A stretch of DNA of 64,000 bases from contig OX442314.1 of the NCBI GenBank assembly GCA_949358305.1, forward strand, positions 48,182,581 through 48,246,580, read 5' to 3'. Made by a program: the position numbers and the translations under genes. The notes below the pieces were generated by a model, which was not told the DNA's origin, searched no databases, and saw only the letters and a program-made list of their open reading frames with translations. This DNA is from Strigamia acuminata (taxonomy: Eukaryota > Arthropoda > Chilopoda > Geophilomorpha > Linotaeniidae). Below, one piece after another: positions 22,408-33,631 of this stretch. Positions within the stretch are counted from its first letter, which is position 1, and each line of letters opens with the position of its first letter.

Positions 22408-24597
22408 AACACTGAGTAATGACAAAACCGACACTCAATTACACACGAAAGTTCTACGCATCGGGAAAGCCATAAAACTTTGTCTGGGTCCTAGCTCGTG
22501 TTGGTCGTGGGCTGCGCGGTGGTTGCTGTGGAGGCGGAGGCGCAGTCGGAGGACGCAGAGGTGAGCGTGGGACGTGAGCTGCAACATTTGGTTGCACGAT
22601 TGCAGGTCCGGGAGTCGGTGGTGGCGGAGTCGTGGTCAACGAAGTAGGAAAATTAAAAGGAGGTTCCTGGAAGTTCTCCTCCCCCATTGGAATTGGCTTG
22701 CCAATAACCAATCGCTTGCGAATCTGGTCGATATGGCGAGACCACACTACCGTAGTAGCGACTTCCACCTTGTACGTCGTGGACGAAATTTTCTCCAAAA
22801 TGATCGCCGGAACCCACTTCTCGCCGTGGCGATAGTCGCGCACGAAAACTGGATCCCCTGCCTCAAAGTTCCTGGCGGTGTCCGCAACTATGATGTCCGG
22901 GAGCAGGCGAGGATTGAGGAGGTGAAGTCGAGAGCGCAGCTGGCGCTGTGTGAAAACTTCAGCCGGTGACTTCCGCAGTGTCGCATGTGGCGTCGAGCGA
23001 TACGAAAACAGGAACTGCAAAAGGGCTTCGATAAGCGAAAAATTGAGTTTGATTAATTTGTCCATTTGGTTTTTAAACGTCTTGACGAATCCCTCAACCG
23101 CGCCATTTGTTGCTGGGTGGTACGGCGGAGAAAACGTGTGGCGGACGCCATTTTCCGCCAAAAACTGCTGGAACTCGGACGTGGTGAATTGTGGCCCGTT
23201 ATCCGAGTGGACGTGGATCGGCAGGCCGTGCTGGCAGAACCACTCCTTCAACACTGCGACGGTTGCTGCAGCTGTTGTTGTTGACATGGCGCGAATCTCG
23301 CACCATTTCGATTTCGCATCGATGGCTACCGTCTTAACCCGAATAGTGCAGGATGGTGTTGTATTCGAATATAACACCATGGTGTTATATTTCAGCAAAA
23401 AGTAGCAACTTAAATTTTTCGATCCAACGTCGTAGTAAAAACGTTTTTAGATCAAATGTCGTAGAAACGTAACGTTTCTTGGACTACAAACTAGGGAAAT
23501 TCCCTAAATACAGACAACAAACTAAGGAAATTCCATAAATACAGACAACAAACTAGTGAAATTCCCAAAGTATAGACAACAAACTAGAGGAATTTCCTAT
23601 ACACAGACAACAAACTAGAGGAATTTCCTATACAGACAACAAACTAGAGGAATTTCCTATACACAGACAACAAACTAGAGGAATTTCCTAATTACAGACA
23701 AATCTGAATTCGAATCTGAATTCAGATATAACACCATCGTGTTGTATTCGAATACAACACGATGGTGTTATATTCGAATTTTTTCAAGGTTTTTTTTTAA
23801 AAAACTCGAATACAACACCATCCTGCACTATTCGGGTTAAGACGGTAGCAGGAACATCTTGTTGTGGAATGGTCCGGCGAAATCGATGTGGATCCTACCC
23901 CAAACCTCGTTTGGTATTGTCCAGCGAATGTCTGAAGTGCGTGGAGGATCTGGGAGTGCCCGTTGGCAAGCATCACATAGGCGCACGGTGCGCTCTACGT
24001 CGGCGTCGATTCCCGGCCACCAGACCGTGGCGCGCGCAAGTGACTTTGTGCGCACAATGCCGTAGTGACCTGCATGCAACTCCGCTAGAATTGCAGCGCG
24101 CAGGCCGACCGGAACCACGAGTCTGTCGAATAAAAACAAATAATTATTAAAAACCGAAAAGGAATCGCGATGCTTGTAGAAGGGAGCTGTCTCAGGCGAA
24201 TGCTGTTGCCATCCTGTGCGTGTGCATTCGAGCACAGTCTGCAACAATGCGTCGTTTTCGTAAGTAGCTTGCAGAGAAGCCGCCGAGACTGGAAATTGAT
24301 GTAACGATGACGAGAAGATTTCAATTGCGCCGATTTCGAGGTCTTCTGTCGCGTCGACGAGTGGCTGCGGGTTTCTCGAGAGTCCGTCAGCAATAGCGTT
24401 ATCCGAAGCGGGAACATGCAAAATTTCGTAGTCGTACGCCGACAGGAAGACGGCCCAGCGATGAAGGCGCGCAGCCACGACTTGGTTGCACCCTTTCTTG
24501 TCGCCGAAGATGGAGACCAACGGCTTGTGGTCCGTTCGAAGCAGAAATCGTCGACCAAACAAATAGTGGTGGAATTTTCGAATTCCATACACTATTG
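22404..24597 (-). repeat. Tandem unit 2 of 3 (2190 bp) of the provirus tail
   Basis: Same content as unit 1, shifted by exactly 2190 bp: RNase H end plus integrase N half at 23837-24628, MITE copy at 23329-23845, integrase C half at 22454-23398. No difference from units 1 and 3 was seen. Confidence 0.93.
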
Positions 24598-24643
24598 AAC
24601 ACTGAGTAATGACAAAACCGACACTCAATTACACACGAAAGTT

Positions 24644-25516
24644 CTACGCATCGGGAAAGCCATAAAACTTTGTCTGGGTCCTAGCTCGTGTTGGTCGTGG
24701 GCTGCGCGGTGGTTGCTGTGGAGGCGGAGGCGCAGTCGGAGGACGCAGAGGTGAGCGTGGGACGTGAGCTGCAACATTTGGTTGCACGATTGCAGGTCCG
24801 GGAGTCGGTGGTGGCGGAGTCGTGGTCAACGAAGTAGGAAAATTAAAAGGAGGTTCCTGGAAGTTCTCCTCCCCCATTGGAATTGGCTTGCCAATAACCA
24901 ATCGCTTGCGAATCTGGTCGATATGGCGAGACCACACTACCGTAGTAGCGACTTCCACCTTGTACGTCGTGGACGAAATTTTCTCCAAAATGATCGCCGG
25001 AACCCACTTCTCGCCGTGGCGATAGTCGCGCACGAAAACTGGATCCCCTGCCTCAAAGTTCCTGGCGGTGTCCGCAACTATGATGTCCGGGAGCAGGCGA
25101 GGATTGAGGAGGTGAAGTCGAGAGCGCAGCTGGCGCTGTGTGAAAACTTCAGCCGGTGACTTCCGCAGTGTCGCATGTGGCGTCGAGCGATACGAAAACA
25201 GGAACTGCAAAAGGGCTTCGATAAGCGAAAAATTGAGTTTGATTAATTTGTCCATTTGGTTTTTAAACGTCTTGACGAATCCCTCAACCGCGCCATTTGT
25301 TGCTGGGTGGTACGGCGGAGAAAACGTGTGGCGGACGCCATTTTCCGCCAAAAACTGCTGGAACTCGGACGTGGTGAATTGTGGCCCGTTATCCGAGTGG
25401 ACGTGGATCGGCAGGCCGTGCTGGCAGAACCACTCCTTCAACACTGCGACGGTTGCTGCAGCTGTTGTTGTTGACATGGCGCGAATCTCGCACCATTTCG
25501 ATTTCGCATCGATGGC
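24644..25516 (-). pseudogene. Integrase C-terminal half (three copies: also 22454, 20264)
   Basis: Coding region separated from the main frame by the MITE; the first ~23 codons of the 314-codon open frame (to 25588) come from the MITE and are not integrase. Visible motifs: HSDNGPQF with the second catalytic Asp, HPATNGAVEGFVKTF with the catalytic Glu, the SPAEVFTQRQ region and a GPY-like segment (GDPVFVRDYRHG), followed by a Pro-rich tail. Identical copies lie at 22454-23326 and 20264-21136. Without the N half in the same frame it cannot make active integrase unless the MITE is spliced out. Confidence 0.9.
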
Positions 25517-25518
25517 TA

Positions 25519-26035
25519 CCGTCTTAACCCGAATAGTGCAGGATGGTGTTGTATTCGAATATAACACCATGGTGTTATATTTCAGCAAAAAGTAGCAACT
25601 TAAATTTTTCGATCCAACGTCGTAGTAAAAACGTTTTTAGATCAAATGTCGTAGAAACGTAACGTTTCTTGGACTACAAACTAGGGAAATTCCCTAAATA
25701 CAGACAACAAACTAAGGAAATTCCATAAATACAGACAACAAACTAGTGAAATTCCCAAAGTATAGACAACAAACTAGAGGAATTTCCTATACACAGACAA
25801 CAAACTAGAGGAATTTCCTATACAGACAACAAACTAGAGGAATTTCCTATACACAGACAACAAACTAGAGGAATTTCCTAATTACAGACAAATCTGAATT
25901 CGAATCTGAATTCAGATATAACACCATCGTGTTGTATTCGAATACAACACGATGGTGTTATATTCGAATTTTTTCAAGGTTTTTTTTTAAAAAACTCGAA
26001 TACAACACCATCCTGCACTATTCGGGTTAAGACGG
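25519..26035. mobile_element. 517-bp MITE with TA duplication, inserted in integrase
   Basis: Terminal inverted repeats of at least 40 bp begin CCGTCTTAACCCGAATAGTG on both sides and are flanked by TA (25517-25518, 26036-26037), as for Tc1/mariner-type and related elements. Removing the element plus one TA restores an uninterrupted coding frame between the two integrase halves. Internally there are nested palindromes around CACCATGGTG and TTCGAATACAACAC and about seven ~27-bp tandem units based on CAAACTAGAGGAATTTCC. No ORF. Copies at 23329-23845 and 21139-21655 are part of the triplication; an end fragment lies at ~30875-30932. Confidence 0.92.
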
Positions 26036-26037
26036 TA

Positions 26038-29000
26038 GCAGGAACATCTTGTTGTGGAATGGTCCGGCGAAATCGATGTGGATCCTACCCCAAACCTCGT
26101 TTGGTATTGTCCAGCGAATGTCTGAAGTGCGTGGAGGATCTGGGAGTGCCCGTTGGCAAGCATCACATAGGCGCACGGTGCGCTCTACGTCGGCGTCGAT
26201 TCCCGGCCACCAGACCGTGGCGCGCGCAAGTGACTTTGTGCGCACAATGCCGTAGTGACCTGCATGCAACTCCGCTAGAATTGCAGCGCGCAGGCCGACC
26301 GGAACCACGAGTCTGTCGAATAAAAACAAATAATTATTAAAAACCGAAAAGGAATCGCGATGCTTGTAGAAGGGAGCTGTCTCAGGCGAATGCTGTTGCC
26401 ATCCTGTGCGTGTGCATTCGAGCACAGTCTGCAACAATGCGTCGTTTTCGTAAGTAGCTTGCAGAGAAGCCGCCGAGACTGGAAATTGATGTAACGATGA
26501 CGAGAAGATTTCAATTGCGCCGATTTCGAGGTCTTCTGTCGCGTCGACGAGTGGCTGCGGGTTTCTCGAGAGTCCGTCAGCAATAGCGTTATCCGAAGCG
26601 GGAACATGCAAAATTTCGTAGTCGTACGCCGACAGGAAGACGGCCCAGCGATGAAGGCGCGCAGCCACGACTTGGTTGCACCCTTTCTTGTCGCCGAAGA
26701 TGGAGACCAACGGCTTGTGGTCCGTTCGAAGCAGAAATCGTCGACCAAACAAATAGTGGTGGAATTTTCGAATTCCATACACTATTGCGTATCCTTCGCG
26801 CTCGATTTGCGCGTAGTTGCGCTGGGCAGCTGACAGGAGCGATGATGCGAAGGCGATTGGGTGGTGCACGCCGGCGTTGTCGACGTGCGAGAGGAAAGCG
26901 CCCACTCCGACGGGAGATGCGTCGACCGTGAGGTACACGGGCTTCTTCTGGTCGTAGTGGGTGAGAGCTGACTCCGTTGACACCGAATTTCGCACACACT
27001 GCCATGCTGCTTCGTGCTGCTTGTCCCACGTCCATTTGGCGCCGTCACGAGTGAGACTATAAAGAGGTTCAAGAGTTGTTGATAAATTAGCAACGAAACG
27101 GCCGTAGTAGTTCACAAGGCCGATGAACGATTTTAGCGAAGTGACATCCGTTGGACGCGAGGAGTTACGAAGGGGGGCCAATTTGGAATTAATCGGCGAA
27201 ATTCCTTGCTTCGAAATTCTTAAACCCAAAAATTCAACCGATGGTTGCAAAAACTTGCACTTGGATTCGTTGAGCGTGAGTCCGTTCGCGTCGAAAGTAG
27301 CAAAGAGGTTGTCGAGATTTTGAAGGTGCACGTCGTTGGTTGGCCCGGTGACAGCTGAGTCGTCGATGTAAGGTTGTGTGTTCCCCACATCAGCCAATAA
27401 ACCGTCCATCGTGCGCTGGAAAAGAGCCGGAGCTGTGGATATACCATAAAATAATCGATTAACGCGAAAAAGTCCGATGTGCGTATTTATGGTGCAAACG
27501 TCCTTGCTCTTGTCGTCCAACTCCAATTGATTGTAGGCGTGGTTCATGTCGAGGGTCGAATAAGTTTCGCCACCCGACAATTTATTCGCCACGTCCGCAA
27601 ACAACGGCAGCGGATACGAACAAGGCAACACAGCTTTATTCACGGTGCGGTTGTAGCACCCCGCGATCTTCATGGTCCCGTCAGTCTTCCGCACGTGCAT
27701 GATAGGCGTTGCCCATCGTGATGAAGCCACGGGAGTAATGATGCCAAGGTCCTGCAGACGACGCAACTCGAGCTCGAGGTCGGGCTTAATCGCCAACGGA
27801 ACCGGATAGGCTTTCAAAAAAATCGGTGAAAAGTTCTGGTCAACGTCGATACTCACGGTGGCCGTAGAAAGTCGGCCAATCTCGTTCCTGAACACGTGTT
27901 TGTGCTTCGAGAGGATCGTTTTGAGCGATGACAGCGATTGTGCGCTCACGGAGCCGTGTGGAGCAGTCGACGTCGATGGGGCAGCAATATCGGGTTGCGT
28001 TGGAGCGGCTGGTTTGGCAGGCGGCGGAGCGCGTGTCGCACGATTGCGTAACTTGTCGTCGGCCATGGGCGTGGGCACAGCACCTGCAACGGGCTTGAGG
28101 GCGTACACGACAGCACCCATGTGTTCCTTGGTGGATTGCAGCAGGCCAAACGCATCGAGCCAGTCGCGGCCTAACAGCGGTATGGCGCCTTTCGAGGCGA
28201 TGCAGAGCGACAAGCAGTAAAGTTTCTCGTTGTAGTAAACTGGAACCTCGCACACGCCGTCCACGGGCAGGAGCCCGTCGTATGAAGACATCTGGATGTG
28301 TAATGGCTGTAATGGAAATTCTTTGAAATATCGATTATACAGTTTGCGAGAAATAAACATTGCGCCAGCGCCGGTGTCGATTTGCATTCCAAGTTTGGTG
28401 TTTGCAATCAAAAGTTCCAAAACTAGCGGCTTGGTGTGGCGTATGTTGACAGCATTCACAGTCGGCGTGGACACGCTGGTAGTTGGCTCAATCGCGTAGA
28501 AAGTGAGCTGTTGCGGCATCGGTTCAATCGCGTGATTTGGCATCGAAGTCGTCGTCGCTTTTCTGCATACCGTCTTGAGATGTCCGTCGAGGCCGCAGTT
28601 GTGGCACTTGGCGTGCCGCCACTTACAGTCGGATCGTCGGTGATCCGTTCCCCCACACGATGGGCAGCTGTTGGGGTCCCACGCGTGTTTGGCTGGAGTC
28701 TGCTTGCCGTGCGATGTGGCGGAGCTCTTCGGGAAGCGTTTTCCACCCGTCTGTCGCTTCGAATTAAATTTCGCCTTGGCGGCGGAGTTATTATTGGAAT
28801 TGCTGACCTGATGTACTGTTGTTGTGGGTCTTGCAAAGCTCGCAAGGTCGGAACTGGCCAACTCCGCTGCTGATGCTGCGTCGAGGGCTTCGGCGAACGT
28901 CATGTCCTTCTTCAAAACGAGCGTTTCCTGCACGTTTCGCAAGTTGAGGCCCCAAATAAATTGGTTTCGCAGCTCGTCGTCCAGCTTGTCTCCGAATTCA

Positions 29001-29350
29001 CAGTATCGTGTCAGCACTTGCAACTCCACGGCGAAATCACCCACCAACTCGTTGGGCGCACGAGTGCGGGAACGGAAGCGCATAACTGCACTTTGCGCGA
29101 GCGGCTTTGGTTTCTGGTGCTTCTGCATTAGGGCGACCACCTCGGCGTACTTCATCATGGTCGGATCCTTCGGCCTGGCTAGATCCGTGATCCGTTTGAA
29201 CGTCGCCATTCCTACGCAGGCGAGCAGGAAATTGACTTTGTCCGCGTCGGCGTCCACTTTGTTTACTGCGAAGACGCATTTCATCTGCGAAATATACGTC
29301 TCCCAGTCGTCACTGGGATCGTACTTGTCCGGTGTGCCGACGTTTGGCAT
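26038..29350 (-). CDS. Ty3/gypsy Gag-Pol polyprotein, truncated in integrase
   Basis: One open frame; the first ATG in frame is at 29350 (the longer frame from 29383 starts at TTG). It reads on into the MITE and stops at 26027. Domains in order: capsid-like gag; two CCHC knuckles, CPSCGGTDHRRSDC and CHNCGLDGHLKTVC, at ~229-262; aspartic protease with DTGA at ~325; reverse transcriptase with YIDD at ~661; RNase H with TVDAS at ~809; and the integrase HHCC zinc domain (HAGHYG...CDACQ) up to IHIDFAGPFHNKMF, which holds the first catalytic Asp. A GCY replaces the usual GDY motif in RT. Gag and Pol share one frame, unlike the plus-strand provirus. It is a defective polyprotein lacking the rest of the integrase core. 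Confidence 0.93.
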
Positions 29351-29526
29351 CGTGGAAAGCACAAAGTTGAGGAAGCGCAACAAAAGACAAAAAACGGAGG
29401 AACTAGGCCTACTTTTGGGTCCGCGAGGTCCGCGTGGTCAGCAAAAGTTCGAAAAAGTCGCTATTTTTGCACGAAAAAGTTCACAATAAAGAATGTGGAT
29501 TCTTGTTTTACCATCTCGTCGCCAAT

Positions 29527-29711
29527 TGTTGTGTTCTTATTCGTGATGGTGAAAATGATTGTTGAATGAAGCAAGGAAGATGCGTGTCAAGCAGCCATAT
29601 TTGCATAAGTGAATTTTATTAAGTCAAAAGTTAACACAGGTGGCGCTGCGCAAAGGTAGCGTCACAAATCAACAGGAAATGACAATTACAGAATGGAGTA
29701 CAGACACTCCA
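29527..29711 (-). repeat. 5' LTR of the minus-strand provirus (185 bp)
   Basis: Direct repeat of 19930-20114 with three visible differences. The base just inside it (minus strand) is A, followed by TGGCGACGAGATGG, a candidate tRNA primer-binding site. Confidence 0.9.
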
Positions 29712-30255
29712 TAAACAACAAGGCCACCTCACATGAAAGTGAACGACCTTGCCCCCTCATTCCAATTACGGCCTCAGCCATCTGCTTCCCCCTCACCCCT
29801 AGTGCTCTGAAATAAAACAAGATAAGTGCCTTTACTTCTACATATTAATTCCTTTTCATTTTCCCCAAAATCAATATCAATTAGCATTTCTATCCCTTTA
29901 CACATTTATTGTCATTTTATGTCTTCTATTGTTACTCATAGGTTTTACCTCAAACACCCGGGAAAAACAATTCATGGAATTAAACATGGCCTCATTCAAT
30001 CACCCCACAACAACAGGACTGGTGAACATACCATATCTGGGTCAGATCAGTTATATGGTCAGTTATATGGTCTTCAATATCTGCTGCCTCTTTGTCCGAA
30101 ATGAAAAAAATGTTGCGTTTGCAACATTTTGCAATCAGTTCAAAATGTAACATAGTGCGCCCAGTCAGTAGCGCCACCCATCGGTAGTTATTAAAGACGC
30201 TCAAATCGCAAAAAACGCGCTCATCATTAGAGAATGACAACCCCAGAACGATGTT
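29712..30255. other. Flank with one dispersed repeat copy
   Basis: 29712-29990 has no recognisable content. About 30010-30235 is an inverted copy of sequence at 40110-40580: both contain, on the minus and plus strand respectively, TCTAATGATGAGCGCGTT, ATTTTGAACTGATTGC and GACAAAGAGGCAGCAGATAT. An open frame on the minus strand (29992-30240, containing SDKEAADIEDH) covers it; it may be a remnant exon. Confidence 0.5.
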
Positions 30256-30700
30256 TTGGTCGAAATAAGCTTATCTCCGGCCCAGACCCAAACCACCCGG
30301 TTGGAGACCGAAAAAAAAGGTTTGTTCCTTCCGACTCCAACTCTCCCGACTCCAACTCTCCCGACTCCGTCAGTCAGGTTGGTTCCTCTCCCTAAGCCGC
30401 GCCTTTCAGTCTCCTCAGTCTCGGGGTCCTCCGCGGTGGGGCCCTCCTCGGTCTCGGGGCCCTCCTCGATCTCGGGGTCCTCCTCGGTCTCGGGGCCCTC
30501 CTCGGAGACTGATACAATCACGCCCCACCCTGTGACAATATTAGACCAACAGCAGAAGATTCTATGGCAAACAACGGAGTTTACAATGCTCGACTTAGGA
30601 TCCAAAGTGGAAGGTTTGTTCCTCCCAACTCCAACTCTCTCGACGACTCCATCAGTCAGGTTGGTTCCTCTTTCTGTCTCCTCAGTCTAGGGGTCCCCCG
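30256..30700 (+). other. Low-complexity Ser/Pro/Thr-rich ORF with internal duplication
   Basis: A frame (144 codons) made of repeats of LPTPT and SVSGPSS. The stretch containing GGTTTGTTCCT...CCAACTCC and AGTCAGGTTGGTTCCTCT occurs twice (~30319-30395 and ~30612-30680), and TCGGGGCCCTCCTCGGTCT-type units repeat at 30420-30510. A related short piece (GCCCAGGCCCAAACCGCCGG) is found at ~41640. More likely repeat-derived than a real gene. Confidence 0.35.
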
Positions 30701-30874
30701 GGCCCTCCTTGGTCTCCTCAGTCCCGAGGCCTCAGAATCAGGTTGTGTGCCCAGTCTCGATTCTCCGTATGCCGTCCATACACGACAGATCACCATCCCC
30801 TATATCTCAAACGTCAGCTGCCTTGTCATCATCTGCCTTGTCGTCATCATCGGCATCTGGCTTTGCGGTGGTGT

Positions 30875-30932
30875 TACTATGGTGTTATATTCGAATACAA
30901 CACCATGGTGTTATATTCGGGGGAAGACGGTA
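30875..30932. mobile_element. End fragment of the 517-bp MITE family
   Basis: Contains ATGGTGTTATATTCGAATAC, then a CACCATGGTG palindrome, and ends GGAAGACGGTA, matching the terminal sequence and the flanking TA of the MITE inside the provirus. Only one end is present. Confidence 0.65.
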
Positions 30933-31435
30933 GCCTGGGGAAGGAGAGAGCAGAGTGGTGTGGCGGGGGAGAGACTGAGAGAGGACTGCGAGAGGACGGC
31001 CTGTTCAGGGACCGGTCCCTGACCAGTCTTCCTAGGCAAGAGCTACGACCAGAGAAGGAACAAGATGTGTCCCAGGCTATCGTGACTCAGCCGCCATTCA
31101 CCACATGGACGCTAAGTAGTATGGCGTCGCCCATACTGCATCCTTCATGGCTGCGTGGAAGTGAGCAAGCTTCACGACATGAATGTTATGTTGAATGTTA
31201 TGTTGAATGTTTAATATCTAGTCAATTATGTATAACGTTTATCAATAATTCCTATTATCATTGTATTTCATTAAGAGTTTGTTCCAGTCCGAATAAATTA
31301 ATATAAGTTGTTTTGAGAAATATCATTAGTCATTATTTCTCATTCTTTTCATATTTATAGTTTTAGAAATTAAGCTAAGAATTAGTAGATGTAAGATAAG
31401 TCCTGTCGCGGCATCAACGTTAAGGAATATTTTCA
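30933..31435. other. Unrecognised sequence
   Basis: GC-rich to ~31170, then AT-rich with a short doubled AATGTTATGTTG motif at 31180-31210. No supported gene. Confidence 0.3.
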
Positions 31436-31731
31436 GTTTGCTAACGAGAATATTCTGGCTCGTTACATGTAGAGCGCTTTGGGGACGTGTGCCCGACTCA
31501 CAACAGGAGGAGAAAAACAACTACTCCCCCAGGCAGGTTCCCATGGAAATCATAACAATTTCGGATGAGGATGTACCGTCCAGTTCAGAGGCAGCCTCTC
31601 AGTCACCACTCAGTCGCAGTGTAGGAGTACAGACCTCTGCGGAATTTGTCGTCCCTAAGTGCATGATAGAAGAACTAACAGCTGCAATTGACAAATTGAC
31701 AACGACACTCAAATGTTTTTCCTCACCCTAA
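31436..31731 (+). CDS. Possible terminal exon, uncharacterised
   Basis: Open frame after a plausible acceptor (ATATTTTCAG at ~31435) to a stop at 31731. The first ATG in frame is at 31543, giving 62 aa with the acidic motif IITISDEDVPSSSEAA and a C-terminal helix-like EELTAAIDKLTTTL. Sequence around the stop (CCTCACCCTAACAAC) also follows the ORF at 1216-1722. Product unknown. Confidence 0.35.
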
Positions 31732-32640
31732 CAACAACCTTCGCATATTCATATATTCTTACATTTTTAAATATTTTTTGTTAACTTTGATGTTGCAGAA
31801 AATTAAAAAACTAATTCTGACTGATTATAGTGTTTGGTGTATTTGGTTTTCAATAAAAAGGAAGTTTTTAAGGTTTTATTTAAAGATAAAAAACAGATTT
31901 GCATGGCGAATGCCATTATTTGGATATACAACGTGTATTTTGATGTTTAGTGCACGCGTAATTAGCGCTACTTGTTTGGATGCGAATGTAATTGTAATGT
32001 CAAATTTACAATAACTATTTTCCATTAATTTCCGCCATTTTTCTTTGTATTGAATAATCATTTCAAAGTAAAAATTTAACCCTTTTCCACAAAACAAACA
32101 CAATTTTGTAGTTTTCCTAACGCAAATTAGACTCTATAGTTTCAAGAGATGGTTTTTATAAACCCAAAATTAAAACAATTTTCCAAAAAATGGAGCCGAA
32201 ACTCAACAATTTTCAAATACTTTTTCATCTTACTTGAAATCCTTGAAATCTCATTAAATCTTCAAAGATTTCAAAATCTTGTACGAGATTTTTGCTATTG
32301 ACTACCCCTCCTTGGTCATCTTACACAATAAGCTTAAAATATATTTGCACACACTTTAAGCAGAAGTCCCCCCCTCCCGCTAGCTTTAAGCAAAATTCCA
32401 AAGCAGAAATTTGAGATGTTTCAAAGATTACAGATTAATTTTTTCACGTGAAACGACATCCGAGGCAAAGTTGTTATCTAATTAAGATTTTTAAAAAGAT
32501 AAAATTGGAATGTGCAAATGTGTAAAGGCCGCAGTTGCAACATTTAATTAAGAAGTATTTATGCGTGCCTAGTTTATCTTGTCGTTTCCTTTACATTTGG
32601 AGATATAAATAAGCGATAACAGCCAATGGGAATCCAAGGC
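31732..32640. other. AT-rich intergenic sequence
   Basis: Nothing recognised; the short ORFs here are AT-rich and lack motifs. Confidence 0.35.
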
Positions 32641-32730
32641 TGCTTGTATCTCTCTGCTCATGTTCATTGTTTTCCTTGACCAACTTAGACTAGCTTGTAA
32701 GCCACACCGAGGTTGGAGTTGTGTAAGTAA
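32600..32730 (+). promoter_or_regulatory. Candidate TATA promoter with a short 5' exon
   Basis: GAGATATAAATAAGCGA at ~32600-32616 resembles a TATA box. About 100 bp downstream, GTTGGAGTTGT|GTAAGTAA is a strong splice donor (~32723). The two could mark a promoter with a non-coding first exon for the gene fragment at 33632-34075, 0.9 kb downstream. Purely positional evidence. Confidence 0.25.
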
Positions 32731-33631
32731 TTTTTTTATTTATGTAACGGATCTAGAAAATCTGCGTTTCACCAGACGTGAAAAAAAATCTCTTCTGTTT
32801 ACTTGAAGTTGTTTTAAGTTTATCTATCATCTATCAGAAAGATGTCATTGAATCTCAATAGATTTTTGTGCAACCTGGTAGGCAAACTCAAAACGGCTAA
32901 CAGCATTCAAAATCAAATTTGAATTCTAATTTATAATAGTCTAAATTTGTGAAACTTATTGGAAGCCCAAGAGTACAAGTACTTGTATGTACTTAAGTAT
33001 TATACTGGGTGGCCCACATAAAATGGGCCCGACAATGCAGAGATTGTCTCAAAAATTTATACACACACACAAAATTAATTTATGATATTGGCAGAATCAG
33101 ATGTGTCAGTTCCAGTTGCACAGCTGCTTTGAACTGTTTTCAGGGAAATTTTAGTTTTATATTTGGAATATGAGGGGGGAATGGTGTCATTTTTTTCTTT
33201 GCTTTTAGATAGAAGCAAACCAGGAAGAAGGATATCAGAGATTAAATTGTTTTGTTGTTTGTTGTTTTAAATTGTTTTCATAGAAATTTTAGTTTTATGT
33301 TTGAAATATGAGGAGGAAATGGTGTTATTTTTTTATTGCTTTAAAATTAAACCAAAACACAAATTTTTTAAATTTGTTTTAATTAGCCTACATTAAAAAT
33401 GTTGTATCGCATCAGGTGATTGTGTGAAAAACTGCATACAGAAAAAAAACAAACGAGAGAAATTCTGACCGCCTGTTGCTAAAAAACCAAGACACATGGT
33501 GGTTCTATCACCTCACTGCTCCAGTTGTTTATAGATGGCACCCATGGGAGTCCGAACTCTGAGTTGTTCGAGTGCTGGAGGTCCATCTTGTTGGATCCTC
33601 CCACGACGCGACAAGTCCTTGTCATGGGTGA
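32731..33631. other. Unrecognised sequence with a short internal duplication
   Basis: ~33128-33190 and ~33265-33335 share TTTTAGTTTTATRTTTGRAA TATGAGG-like sequence. At ~33003 the text ACTGGGTGGCCCACATAAAA resembles a DNA-transposon end, but no partner was found. Confidence 0.3.

Larger units (their letters stand above)
24594..26787 (-). repeat. Tandem unit 3 of 3, continuous with the full gag-pol
   Basis: The 5'-most unit in element orientation. At 26784 the sequence continues into the intact RNase H and the rest of pol rather than into a junction, so this is the original copy. It contains the MITE at 25519-26035 and the integrase C half at 24644-25588. Confidence 0.93.
19930..29711 (-). 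mobile_element. Ty3/gypsy provirus, minus strand, with triplicated 3' half
   Basis: Bounded by 185-bp direct repeats (19930-20114 and 29527-29711) and by the 5-bp target duplication TAAAC (19925-19929 and 29712-29716). Read on the minus strand: 5' LTR, a candidate primer-binding site starting TGGCGACGAGATGG right after the LTR, one gag-pol frame from 29350, then the 3' LTR preceded by a purine-rich tract ending GAGGGGATGT. The integrase is interrupted by a 517-bp TA-flanked element, and a 2190-bp unit covering RNase H end, integrase, MITE and the 3' tail occurs three times in tandem. The element cannot make a complete integrase. Confidence 0.93.

Noticed and set aside
28824-29489. 221-codon ORF antisense to gag
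   Set aside because: It is a shadow of the gag-pol reading frame; no motif or suitable context supports it.
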